Shown: piece after piece, positions 33,460-41,984 of the stretch
How the letters are laid out: the number at the start of each line of letters is the position of its first letter
How positions within the stretch are numbered: position 1 is the stretch's first letter
Origin: Terrimonas pollutisoli
Lineage (GTDB): Bacteria; Bacteroidota; Bacteroidia; Chitinophagales; Chitinophagaceae
DNA: 64,000 nt
Assembly: GCF_029360765.1 (NCBI RefSeq)
Contig: NZ_JARKNA010000001.1
Location: forward strand, 1 to 64,000
Direction: 5' to 3'
The notes under the pieces: model-generated
Database searches by the model: none
Seen by the model: only the letters and a program-made list of their open reading frames with translations
Told to the model about the DNA's origin: nothing
Translations under genes and position numbers: made by a program

Positions 33460-34890
33460 ATGGTAACTCGCAGTATCAAGCTGGTCTTTTTCCTGTTCAC
33501 ATTTACAAGTTCTTTTGCGCAGCAAAAATGGGATTTGCGCCAATGCGTCGAATATGCGATGAAAAATAACATCTCTGTTCGGCAGGCGGATGTGCAGGCA
33601 AGAATAGCAGCATTAACATATCAGCAAAGTAAGCTATCGCAATATCCATATGCCAACCTGCAAAATAGTGCCGGTTATCAATTTGGGCGATCGATCGATC
33701 CCTCCACCAACCAGTTTACCAATGATAAAATTTTATTTACTAACCATTCACTTAATGTGAACCTTGATTTGTTCAATTGGTTCAGAAAAAAAAACACAGT
33801 AGCCGCTAACCGTTTCCAGGCGGATGCCTATGTGCAGGGGGTTGAGAAAGCAAGAAACGATATTGCTTTGAATGTGGCTAATGCCTACTTGCAAATCGTG
33901 TTGAATGCGGAGCAAATTAAGATCAGTGATGTGCAGGTAAAACAAAGCCTGGACCAGGCCGACAATATAAGGAAACGTGTAGATGCGGGAGCACTTCCTG
34001 AATTGAACCTTGCTGAAATAGAGGCTCAGCTGGCCAATGACAGTTCAACGCTCCTTACTGCCAATGCGAACTACACTCTCTCAGTTTTGCAATTAAAGGC
34101 ACTACTTAATGTCGATGCCGATGTGCCGTTCGATGTTGAAATACCTCCCGTGGAGTTAATTCCTGTAGAGGCTTTAGCCGATCTTGATCCGGCGGCAGTT
34201 TATCAACTGGCGACGACCAATATGCCGCAGCAAAAAATCAATGAATTGAATTTGCAGGCTGCTATAAAAAACGTGGCAGCCGCCAAAGGAAGCTTGTATC
34301 CCTCGTTCTCTTTATTTGGTGGGCTGGATACCCGTTATTCGGATGCGCAAAAATTATTGCCTAAGGACTATGCAAGCACAATCATTCCAATTGGCTTTGT
34401 TGATATAAATGGATCAAATTATATCGTTCAATCGCAGCAATTGCTTCCGACAGGAACAACAAAAAATACTTATTTCCGACAATTGAATAATAACTTTAGC
34501 CAATCAATTGGGCTGGGTCTCAGTGTCCCGATTTTTAATGGTGGCGTTGCGAGAACAAACTGGAAAAAAGCGCAGCTCAATGTTACCAATGTAGAATTAC
34601 AGCGGGAACTGGATTCAAAAACACTGAAACAGGATATTTACCAGGCACATGCCAATGCCATAGCAGCTTTACAGAAATTTAACGCATCTTCAAAATCTGT
34701 GGAGACTTCACAAAAAGCATACGATTTTGCCAAGAAAAGATTTGATGTTGGATTATTAAACACCATTGACCTGATCACGAACCAGAACAATTTATTTCGT
34801 GCCAGGATCAACAGGGCTTCAGCACAGGCAGACTATGTATTTAAAATGAAGTTGCTGGAATTTTATAAGGGGCAGGGGTTAAAATTGTAA
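33460..34890 (+). CDS. TolC-family outer-membrane efflux protein
   Basis: Outer-membrane channel of tripartite efflux or secretion systems (476 aa). With the start at 33460 the protein begins with a clean signal peptide (MVTRSIKLVFFLFTFTSSFAQ). The frame is open from an ATG at 33394 that overlaps the PLP gene, but that start would bury the signal sequence. Two OEP domains with long amphipathic helices are visible: WDLRQCVEYAMKNNISVRQA at the start, and QANNIRKRVDAGALPELNLAEIEAQLAN-type and KRFDVGLLNTIDLITNQNNL-type repeats later. A periplasmic adaptor gene follows after a 245-base repeat-containing gap; no inner-membrane pump is present locally. Confidence 0.9.
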   Translation: MVTRSIKLVFFLFTFTSSFAQQKWDLRQCVEYAMKNNISVRQADVQARIAALTYQQSKLSQYPYANLQNSAGYQFGRSIDPSTNQFTNDKILFTNHSLNVNLDLFNWFRKKNTVAANRFQADAYVQGVEKARNDIALNVANAYLQIVLNAEQIKISDVQVKQSLDQADNIRKRVDAGALPELNLAEIEAQLANDSSTLLTANANYTLSVLQLKALLNVDADVPFDVEIPPVELIPVEALADLDPAAVYQLATTNMPQQKINELNLQAAIKNVAAAKGSLYPSFSLFGGLDTRYSDAQKLLPKDYASTIIPIGFVDINGSNYIVQSQQLLPTGTTKNTYFRQLNNNFSQSIGLGLSVPIFNGGVARTNWKKAQLNVTNVELQRELDSKTLKQDIYQAHANAIAALQKFNASSKSVETSQKAYDFAKKRFDVGLLNTIDLITNQNNLFRARINRASAQADYVFKMKLLEFYKGQGLKL

Positions 34891-34907
34891 CCCCTAACCC
34901 CTAAAGG
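34889..34907. repeat. G-tract dispersed repeat downstream of tolC-like gene
   Basis: AACCCCTAACCCCTAAAGG, the inverted form of the element in the riboswitch (25469-25488) with one base fewer. It overlaps the stop codon region of the TolC-like gene. Confidence 0.6.
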
Positions 34908-34924
34908 TTTGCTAAAGCACAGCC

Positions 34925-34944
34925 CCTGCCTACCGTCAGGCAGG
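34925..34944. repeat. Dispersed palindromic repeat, copy 2
   Basis: CCTGCCTACCGTCAGGCAGG. Its reverse complement matches the copy at 9768-9787 at 19 of 20 positions. Confidence 0.6.
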
Positions 34945-35113
34945 CTCGTTTTTCGGCGAGCATGATTGGATTTGTAACTTCGAAAATGCTGAATTGAGAT
35001 ATAAAGATGAAGTGGCAGTTATGAAGATGAGTAAAGAACAGGAGCTGAAAACATGAATATTTTTTAACTATTCCGCACAAAAGAAGTTTTTTCGATTGTC
35101 GGAGTATAAATAG

Positions 35114-35127
35114 TCCGCCGCGGCGGA
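35114..35127. repeat. GC-rich perfect palindrome before the adaptor gene
   Basis: TCCGCCGCGGCGGA is a perfect 14-bp palindrome ending eight bases before the ATG at 35136. In the mRNA leader it could form a hairpin over the ribosome-binding region, or it may be a dispersed repeat. Confidence 0.5.
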
Positions 35128-35135
35128 TTTAGGGT

Positions 35136-36503
35136 ATGAATAAAACTTTAAAATGGATATTGATAATTGTAGCAACACTCGTTGTGGTGGCAGTGATTTG
35201 GACGCTTATAGCCGGTAAGAATAGTGGAGCTGTAAAAGTAGCTGTTGAAAAAGTGACGAAAAGAACCATTATCGAAACAGTCACCGCAAGCGGAAATATC
35301 TATCCGGAGGTTGAGGTAAAAATTAGCCCCGATATTTCTGGTGAGATCACCGAATTGAATGTGCAGGAAGGGGATAGCGTGAAAAAGGGACAGGTGCTGG
35401 CCCGCATTTTTGCCGATATCTATGCTTTGCAAAGGGATGAAGCCGCTTCGCAGGTGGGGCAATCGGAGGCAACAGTTAGCAATAGCCAGGCAGCATTGGA
35501 CGCTACCAAAGCTTCATTGGATCAGGCAAAGCAGGCTTATGAACGCAACAAGTCCTTGTTTGAACAAAAAGTAATTTCACAATCCGAATTTGAGCAGTTT
35601 GAAACAACCTATCGGTCGGCGCAGGCCAATTATAACGCAGCCTTGCAAAATATCAAAGGCTTGCAGGCGAACGTAAGAACAGCTGAAACCGGCCTCACCA
35701 AAGCCAACAAAGACCTTGGCCGTACCACTTTGGTGGCCCCGATGAATGGCGTAATATCTTCTTTGAAGGTTAAAAAGGGAGAAAGAGTAGCAGGTAATAG
35801 CTTTAATGTAGGCACCGAAATGATGACGGTTGCTGATATGAGTGTGATGGAAGTAAGAGTGGATGTGGGAGAGAATGATATTGTAAAAGTAAATATTGGT
35901 GACTCGGCAGATGTGGAGCTGGACGCCTATAACAATCGCAAATTCAAAGGTGTTGTTACCCAAATCGCCAGTAGTACCAAAACAACCGCTGCATCAGCTG
36001 TCTCCAATGAAGTAACCAATTATGAAGTAAGGATAAGACTTGACAGGGGATCATATAAAGATCTTATTGACCCATCAAAACCAAAGAGATTTCCGTTCAG
36101 GCCCGGGATGAATGCCAATGCAGACATTAAGACAAAACGGATAGACAATGTACTGGCGGCGCCGATCACTGCTGTAAATGCCCGGGTAAAAGGTAGCGAT
36201 AAAAGTATAGCGGATAAGAAAAAAGAAAACGAGGCAAATAAAGAAGAAGATAACCTGAACATGACAGAAACTGCCATTAGTGATGAACTGGAAGAGGTGG
36301 TCTTTGTGTTGCAAAAAGATGGTACCGTGAAAAAAACTGTAGTGAAATCGGGTATCCAGGACATTAATTACATCGAAATAAGAAGTGGCTTAAGTGGCGG
36401 AGAAGATGTTGTTGTGGGTCCTTACAATGCAATTAGTAAAACATTGAAGGATGGCATGAAAGTAACTGTTGTGCCGAAAGATAAATTGTTTGAAAAGAAA
36501 TAG
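35136..36503 (+). CDS. Efflux periplasmic adaptor subunit (HlyD/MacA-like)
   Basis: Membrane-fusion protein (455 aa) that links an inner-membrane pump to TolC. An N-terminal anchor (LKWILIIVATLVVVAVIWTLI) is followed by a lipoyl half (SGNIYPEVEVKISPDISGEI, EGDSVKKGQVLARI), a coiled-coil hairpin at about 105-185 (QSEATVSNSQAALDATKASL), the second lipoyl half (LVAPMNGVISSLKVKKGERVAG) and a beta-barrel domain. A lysine/glutamate-rich insertion (about residues 350-385) is unusual. The MacB-type ABC transporter or RND pump normally encoded next is absent; gpsA follows. Confidence 0.92.
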   Translation: MNKTLKWILIIVATLVVVAVIWTLIAGKNSGAVKVAVEKVTKRTIIETVTASGNIYPEVEVKISPDISGEITELNVQEGDSVKKGQVLARIFADIYALQRDEAASQVGQSEATVSNSQAALDATKASLDQAKQAYERNKSLFEQKVISQSEFEQFETTYRSAQANYNAALQNIKGLQANVRTAETGLTKANKDLGRTTLVAPMNGVISSLKVKKGERVAGNSFNVGTEMMTVADMSVMEVRVDVGENDIVKVNIGDSADVELDAYNNRKFKGVVTQIASSTKTTAASAVSNEVTNYEVRIRLDRGSYKDLIDPSKPKRFPFRPGMNANADIKTKRIDNVLAAPITAVNARVKGSDKSIADKKKENEANKEEDNLNMTETAISDELEEVVFVLQKDGTVKKTVVKSGIQDINYIEIRSGLSGGEDVVVGPYNAISKTLKDGMKVTVVPKDKLFEKK

Positions 36504-36548
36504 TCTGAACTGGGATTTGGGGAGATTGGATGGATTAATAAGAAATTG

Positions 36549-36580
36549 AAAGAGTTTTGTAATTACAAGGCTCTTTTTTT
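36549..36580 (+). terminator. Intrinsic terminator after the adaptor gene
   Basis: AAAGAG pairs with CTCTTT around an inner palindrome TTGTAATTACAA, followed by a run of T. Confidence 0.65.
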
Positions 36581-36734
36581 ATGGATATTGCATGACAAAT
36601 AAGAATGATTGTGAATATTGTTGAGTTCGCAAATAAAGATAGAATATGATCATGAGGGATAAATTGGTTATATAGTCTTCAGGAGGCTCTATCTTAATTT
36701 TATCTCCTCTTAATCTTTTAAATCCACCCAAATC

Positions 36735-37778
36735 ATGGTTCAGACATTTGGTATCATTGGCAGCGGAAGTTGGGCGACAGCATTAGTAAAGATCCTGACA
36801 GATAATGGAAACGCCGTTAACTGGTGGATACGTAATGAAAAAAGTATAGAATATATCAAGAGACGCCGGCATAATCCCTCTTATCTTCAATCTGCCTATT
36901 TTGATGTTTCATTGCTTTCCATGTCGGCAAAAATTGAGGAGGTGATCGGCAACTCAGAGATTCTTGTGATCGGCATTCCCTCTGCATATATCGATGAAAG
37001 TATTGCCCATTTAAAGCCAGAACACTTAGAGGGTAAAAAAATTGTGTCTGCCGTAAAAGGAATTTTACCGGAGCAAAACATACTGCTTAACTACTACTTG
37101 CAGCAAAAGTTTCAATTTCCCCTGGAGAATTATTTTGCTGTGTTGGGGCCATGCCATGCCGAAGAAGTGGCTGCGGAGAAATTGTCCTATCTCACGTTTT
37201 CCGGAATAGATGTAACTGGTGCTTCGCAAATTGCGTCCTATTTCACCAACAGCTATATTAACACAATAGTTAATCATGACATACTGGGTGTGCAATATGC
37301 AGCTGTGTTAAAGAATATCTATGCGTTGGGAGCGGGTATTGCGCATGGCCTGGAATATGGCGATAATTTTCAAAGTGTTTATATAGCCAATAGCGCCGAT
37401 GAAATGGCTTCCTTTTTAAAGGAGTTCGGTGCAGAACATATTGTTGTTGGCGAACACGAAGGAGAGGATCCTGTTACGCATCGCAAAACTCCTAACTACG
37501 CAGCTTCGGTATACCTTGGCGACTTATTGGTAACCTGTTATTCCCTGTACAGCCGCAACCGTACGTTCGGCAATATGATCGGCAAGGGCTATTCAGTAAA
37601 AGCGGCGCAGCTCGAATTAAACATGGTGGCGGAAGGTTATAATGCGGCAAAATGTATTTATAATATTAACAAATCCATTGAAGCATCAATGCCAATAGCG
37701 GAGTCTATCTATAAAATCCTTTGGGAAAATGTTAAACCCGCTGAGGGTTTTAAACAAATAGAAGAGGTGTTGGTCTGA
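36735..37778 (+). CDS. gpsA: Glycerol-3-phosphate dehydrogenase [NAD(P)+]
   Basis: Reduces dihydroxyacetone phosphate to sn-glycerol-3-phosphate for phospholipid synthesis, in the cytoplasm. The 347-aa protein has the dinucleotide-binding start FGIIGSGSWATALVKIL, IVSAVKGILPEQN, FAVLGPCHAEEVA, the catalytic Lys in QYAAVLKNIYALGAGIAHG, and the C-terminal MVAEGYNAAKCIYNI. The motifs fit the Bacteroidota form, where the usual GNTWG-type loops are slightly altered. It is preceded by a terminator and so is transcribed on its own. Confidence 0.93.
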   Translation: MVQTFGIIGSGSWATALVKILTDNGNAVNWWIRNEKSIEYIKRRRHNPSYLQSAYFDVSLLSMSAKIEEVIGNSEILVIGIPSAYIDESIAHLKPEHLEGKKIVSAVKGILPEQNILLNYYLQQKFQFPLENYFAVLGPCHAEEVAAEKLSYLTFSGIDVTGASQIASYFTNSYINTIVNHDILGVQYAAVLKNIYALGAGIAHGLEYGDNFQSVYIANSADEMASFLKEFGAEHIVVGEHEGEDPVTHRKTPNYAASVYLGDLLVTCYSLYSRNRTFGNMIGKGYSVKAAQLELNMVAEGYNAAKCIYNINKSIEASMPIAESIYKILWENVKPAEGFKQIEEVLV

Positions 37779-37800
37779 TAGGCAGATAAAAACAAGTAAT

Positions 37801-37911
37801 ATGCCGCTGTCTTATCATGGTTTCGGACCCGCCGCCATCTTGCTGATGGTTGCGACTCTCATAATTGGCGAATTGTATAAGTTGTACAAAAACCGCAAAC
37901 AACACTCTTAA
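37801..37911 (+). CDS. Possible 36-aa membrane microprotein
   Basis: An ATG-to-TAA frame of 36 codons, 22 bases after the gpsA stop. It encodes MPLSYHGFGPAAILLMVATL followed by IIGELYKLYKNRKQHS: one hydrophobic helix followed by a basic tail, the normal layout of a small inner-membrane protein with the tail in the cytoplasm. It overlaps the end of hemW on the other strand by 4 bases. The topology supports it, but no family is recognised. Confidence 0.4.
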   Translation: MPLSYHGFGPAAILLMVATLIIGELYKLYKNRKQHS

Positions 37912-39023
37912 TCAAAAAACAAATCAGCGGCAATACCGTCAGCCAGTAGTTTGCCCTCTTTTGTCAGCCGTAAAAAATTACCCTCTTTTTTTAAAAGTCC
38001 TTTTTCCAAATATTTGCTGCTTTCTGCTGCTAACTTGTCTGCTTCTTTTGTCGCAAGCTTTGTAAGATTCAATCCTTCTTCCGTGCGAAGAGAGATCATG
38101 ATATATTCGTTCAGTTTTTGCGTAATAGTGAGAGTTTCCTGTTCAAAGGGAATAACTCCCTGCCCTATTGAACGGATATACGCTGCGTTGTTGGCAATAT
38201 TCCACCATCGGGTATTGCCGTCGAATGAGTGAGCAGATGGTCCGATCCCAATGTATTTTTTTCCCTGCCAGTAAGAGGAGTTGTGACGACTGCGGAATCC
38301 CGGTTTTGCAAAGTTGGAAATTTCATAATGTTCGTATCCTGCTTCTTCGAGCCACTGCATCAGCAAAAGGAATTGCTCCGATTGAGTCTCCGCGTTTATA
38401 TTTTCAGTTTTGTGTTGCCGTATTAATTTGTCAAGCGGTGTTTTAGGTTCCACTGTTAGGGCATAGCAGGATAGATGTGGAATTCCCAATGAGATGGCTT
38501 TGTCTACATTTTGCTTCCATTTATCATTGGTCAATCCCGGTGTGCCATAGATCAGGTCGATTGTTATATTTTTAAAATAATCAAGCGCCAACTGCAAACT
38601 TTTGAGTGCTTGCGGTGCATTGTGCGCCCTGTTCATCCACAGCAGATCTTCCTCAAAAAAACTTTGTATCCCAATACTCAGGCGGTTAATACCAATTTCT
38701 TTCCACTCGCTAAGTTTTTGAATGCTGATATCATCCGGGTTGGCTTCCAGCGTTATTTCCGCTTCCGGAGAAACAGTATAAAGCGATTTTATCTTGCCGA
38801 GAATGCTTTCCAATTCGGATTTAGTGCACAAGCTGGGTGTGCCGCCTCCAAAGTAGATAGTTTCTATTTTTTCATCTTCTTTAAAATTAGCCTGCTGTAA
38901 TTCGATTTCTTTCAATAAAGCATCAACTAATTCGTTTTTAGAACGCAATGAAGTCGAAAAATGGAAATTGCAATAATAACAAGCTTGTTTACAAAACGGG
39001 ATATGTATATAAATTCCGCTCAA
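37908..39023 (-). CDS. hemW: Haem chaperone HemW (radical SAM, coproporphyrinogen oxidase-like)
   Basis: Radical SAM protein of the HemN/HemW family (371 aa). The [4Fe-4S] motif lies at the very start (IHIPFCKQACYYCNFHFS, CxxxCxxC with the HemW-type fourth Cys replaced by Phe). Further landmarks are YFGGGTPSL, EITLEANPDDI, RLSIGIQSF, IDLIYGTPGLT and the HemN C-terminal part HYEISNFAKPG. The N-terminus lacks the extension needed by true HemN oxidases, which favours HemW, a haem-binding chaperone. It is transcribed toward gpsA, with tail-to-tail overlap with the 36-aa frame. Confidence 0.9.
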   Translation of the reverse strand: MSGIYIHIPFCKQACYYCNFHFSTSLRSKNELVDALLKEIELQQANFKEDEKIETIYFGGGTPSLCTKSELESILGKIKSLYTVSPEAEITLEANPDDISIQKLSEWKEIGINRLSIGIQSFFEEDLLWMNRAHNAPQALKSLQLALDYFKNITIDLIYGTPGLTNDKWKQNVDKAISLGIPHLSCYALTVEPKTPLDKLIRQHKTENINAETQSEQFLLLMQWLEEAGYEHYEISNFAKPGFRSRHNSSYWQGKKYIGIGPSAHSFDGNTRWWNIANNAAYIRSIGQGVIPFEQETLTITQKLNEYIMISLRTEEGLNLTKLATKEADKLAAESSKYLEKGLLKKEGNFLRLTKEGKLLADGIAADLFFD

Positions 39024-39084
39024 CCGGGTTTCTGATTTAAATAAATATTTTTACCAATCCATCCCCTCCGGAGAGGAGTAAGGA

Positions 39085-40896
39085 ATGAAGTTGATGACAA
39101 AATTAAGACTGCAAATATTGGTTACAGCATTTTTGTTGATCTGCATGAAAGCTGCGGGTCAATCCGGTTATCCTCTTCTTTTAAATGGCGTTGATAGGGA
39201 TTCGGCTTTTCTCGCTGCATCAGTAGGTATTAAAACCAACTTTGATTCCCGCAATGAATGTATTAGTTATATAAATGATTTGCCCGCCACTCTTATAGCC
39301 AAAGGGTATGTGACGGCTTCGCTGGATAGTATACTTTATGATTCGGCTTTTGCCAGGATCGCTTTATACCTCGGGGAACAATATCAATGGGCGCAATTGG
39401 ATGCAAAACAAATTGACGCTTCGATATTGCAGTCGGTTGGCTGGAGAGAAAAGATATTTACTAATAAACCGATGGATTTTGAACAGGTGAAGCAGTGGCA
39501 GGAAAAAGTGCTAAACTACCTGGAGAATAACGGCTATCCTTTTGCAAAAGTTTACCTGGATAGTATGGTGATAGATAGTGGCAGCGTGCGGGCACAATTA
39601 AAATTGGACAAAGGCCCCTCTTATAAAATCGACAGCATTCACATCGTTGGCAACGCTAAAATTGCGAATGAATTTTTACAACGATACCTCGATATTAAAA
39701 ACGGCAGCCTGTTCAGTAAGGAAAAGTTGCTGCGAATCAGCCGGCGTATGCGGGAGCTAACCTATGTTGAAGAAGAATACCCGTCAAAACTTATCTGGTT
39801 AGGCACAGGCTCTACACTGGAAATGTATTTGAAGCCAAAGAAAAGCAGCCAGGTAAATGTGCTGGTTGGATTTTTGCCAAATAACGACCAGTTGTCTTCA
39901 AAGAAGATTTTGATTACGGGAGAAGCTAATCTGAACCTGAAAAATGCATTGGGTGCTGGGGAAACAATCGGATTAAACTGGCAGCAATTGCAGGTGAAAT
40001 CACCAAGATTAAATATTTTATATCAGCATCCTTACCTCTTCAATTCACCGGTTGGGCTTGATTTTTCCTTTGATATGTTTCGAAAGGACAGTACGTTTCT
40101 GAATGTAAATTTCCAATTAGGTGCTCAGTATATTTTAAACATCAACCAGGCCGGAAAAATATTTATCCAACGGACTTCCACGATTGTGAATGGGATTAAT
40201 AAAAATTTTGTCACTCAATATTATCGCCTGCCTGATGAGGCTGATGTAAGTGCCGTGAGTGCCGGGATAGATTACGAATTCAATAATACTAACTATCGTT
40301 TAAATCCCACAAAAGGAAATGAGTTCAGGATCATAACAGCTGTGGGCACTAAAAAAATAAAAAAGAACAATGAGATTCTCGAATTGAAAGATCCCGGGAA
40401 TCCCTCTTTTGATTTTGGAACGTTATACGACACGGTGAAATTGAAGACGTATCAATTACGGATAAAGATTTCGGCGGCCCGGTATCTTCCATTAGGAAAA
40501 CAAAACCGGAGCACAATAAAGTTGGCTGTTAATGGCGGTATGTTTCAAAGCGGTAATATTTTCCGCAACGAACTTTTCCAGATTGGCGGCTATAAATTGT
40601 TAAGGGGCTTTGACGAGGAGAGTCAATACTTATCCCAATTTGCTGTAGCAACGGCAGAATATCGTTACCTCGTTGGCCAAAACTCCTACTTCTATGCCTT
40701 TACCGACGGAGGATGGGGTGGCAACAATAGTCAAAATGCAGACGTTGATTACACCTATTTTGGAACCGGGCTGGGCCTGGCCTTTGAGACGAAGGTGGGA
40801 ATTTTCAACCTGGCATGGGCTGTAGGGAAGCGAAGTGATTTACCCTTTAATTTGCGTCAATCAAAAATACACTTTGGATTCGTCAACTATTTTTAG
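39085..40896 (+). CDS. BamA/TamA-family outer-membrane protein
   Basis: Predicted Omp85-superfamily protein (603 aa) with a signal peptide ending near residue 25 (CMKAAGQ). Two POTRA-like segments lie at about 100-240 (KVLNYLENNGYPFAKVYLDSM; YKIDSIHIVGNAKIANEFLQRYLDIKNG). A C-terminal 16-strand-type barrel contains IGGYKLLRGFDEESQYLSQFA and ends in KIHFGFVNYF, with the terminal Phe typical of Omp85. It is shorter than BamA and closer in layout to TamA-like proteins. The leader carries an AGGAG and an AAGGA just before the ATG, which overlaps a CCCCTCCGGAGAGG repeat-like stretch. Confidence 0.85.
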   Translation: MKLMTKLRLQILVTAFLLICMKAAGQSGYPLLLNGVDRDSAFLAASVGIKTNFDSRNECISYINDLPATLIAKGYVTASLDSILYDSAFARIALYLGEQYQWAQLDAKQIDASILQSVGWREKIFTNKPMDFEQVKQWQEKVLNYLENNGYPFAKVYLDSMVIDSGSVRAQLKLDKGPSYKIDSIHIVGNAKIANEFLQRYLDIKNGSLFSKEKLLRISRRMRELTYVEEEYPSKLIWLGTGSTLEMYLKPKKSSQVNVLVGFLPNNDQLSSKKILITGEANLNLKNALGAGETIGLNWQQLQVKSPRLNILYQHPYLFNSPVGLDFSFDMFRKDSTFLNVNFQLGAQYILNINQAGKIFIQRTSTIVNGINKNFVTQYYRLPDEADVSAVSAGIDYEFNNTNYRLNPTKGNEFRIITAVGTKKIKKNNEILELKDPGNPSFDFGTLYDTVKLKTYQLRIKISAARYLPLGKQNRSTIKLAVNGGMFQSGNIFRNELFQIGGYKLLRGFDEESQYLSQFAVATAEYRYLVGQNSYFYAFTDGGWGGNNSQNADVDYTYFGTGLGLAFETKVGIFNLAWAVGKRSDLPFNLRQSKIHFGFVNYF

Positions 40897-40941
40897 CAAT
40901 CTTGTGCCGGTTTAATACGGAAATAATCGTGACTATTTTAG

Positions 40942-40973
40942 TTGTGAAGTTGAATGTCCGGCTGTTATTTTTG
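40942..40973 (+). promoter_or_regulatory. Promoter of the DUF4271-hemD unit
   Basis: TTG (40942) and TATTTTTG (40966-40973) are separated by 21 bases, close to the 19-base Bacteroidota consensus spacing. The start codon lies 18 bases downstream. Confidence 0.5.
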
Positions 40974-40991
40974 CATTTCAATCAATAGTAC

Positions 40992-41942
40992 TTGCTGCGT
41001 TTTTTTTTATCCATTGTTATTATCTTATCTGTATCTGTCCGAGTCGCTGCGCAGGACACCATACTTGCGCAAACAAATCGTAGTGCCGATACGATTTTAA
41101 ATGCGGATAGTAACAGCATTAGTATTGATTCCGCTACCCTGATATTTTCCGATTCCGTTTCAAAAAGACCAATTATCAGGGATTCGTTGTGGCAATCAAA
41201 TAGCGATATCCCTCTTCAGGAACAAATACTGCAACGCCATCCTTTTTTCAACTTTAATACCAGGCCGGTAGTTACGCCATCCGACATAAAAAAATTTAAT
41301 GGGAAGGAGTTGCTTTTCTATGTCCTTGTGGTATTGGTGATAATTTTTGCGCTGCTAAAGCTGGCCTTTTCCAAATATTTTAACGACCTGTTCCGTGTTT
41401 TCTTTCGCACTACCATGAAGCAGAGGCAGATAAAGGAACAGCTGATGCAAACACCTTTTCCTTCATTGGTTTTTAATGGGTTTTTCGTGGCCAGTGCCGG
41501 CTTGTATGCAAATTTCTTGTTGCATTATTTTGGGTTTAAGCCGGTCGATAATTTTTGGCTGTCGTATTTGTATTGCTGTATCGGGCTTTCAATAATTTAT
41601 CTGGTTAAGTTTATAGGCCTGATAGTGTGTGGCTGGCTTTTCAATATGAAAAAGGCAGCTGAATCTTATATTTTTATTGTATTTATCATTAATAAAGTGA
41701 TTGGTATTGCCTTGCTTCCTTTCAACATTTTGTTGGCATTTACCGACGGAACGATGCATTCGGTTGCACTTATGCTATCGTGGTGCTGTATAGCGGGGCT
41801 TTTCTTATACCGTTTTATTTTAGGATTCGCTGCTATTCGTAACGAGGTCAGATTCAACCTATTTCACTTCTTTTTGTACCTGTGCGCCTTTGAAATTGCT
41901 CCCCTATTGCTGATTTACAAGCTTTTACTATTCTTTTTCTAA
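40992..41942 (+). CDS. DUF4271-family membrane protein
   Basis: Bacteroidota-specific membrane protein (316 aa). It starts at TTG; no in-frame ATG lies before the signal sequence LRFFLSIVIILSVSVRVAAQ. A Ser/Asp-rich periplasmic stretch (about 20-110) is followed by a first hydrophobic segment (LLFYVLVVLVIIFALLKLAF) and about six more helices to the C-terminus. The DUF4271 block includes YFNDLFRVFFRTTMKQRQIKEQL. In many relatives this gene stands directly before hemD, as here (42 bases). Its function is unknown; the neighbour hints only loosely at haem metabolism. Confidence 0.85.
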   Translation: MLRFFLSIVIILSVSVRVAAQDTILAQTNRSADTILNADSNSISIDSATLIFSDSVSKRPIIRDSLWQSNSDIPLQEQILQRHPFFNFNTRPVVTPSDIKKFNGKELLFYVLVVLVIIFALLKLAFSKYFNDLFRVFFRTTMKQRQIKEQLMQTPFPSLVFNGFFVASAGLYANFLLHYFGFKPVDNFWLSYLYCCIGLSIIYLVKFIGLIVCGWLFNMKKAAESYIFIVFIINKVIGIALLPFNILLAFTDGTMHSVALMLSWCCIAGLFLYRFILGFAAIRNEVRFNLFHFFLYLCAFEIAPLLLIYKLLLFFF

Positions 41943-41953
41943 GTAGAATAGCT

Positions 41954-41961
41954 TAGCTTTG
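41954..41961 (+). promoter_or_regulatory. -7 box upstream of hemD
   Basis: TAGCTTTG fits TAnnTTTG exactly and lies 23 bases before the hemD ATG, so hemD may have its own promoter besides read-through. Confidence 0.45.
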
Positions 41962-41984
41962 CACAAATTTAGCCGCACCACAAC

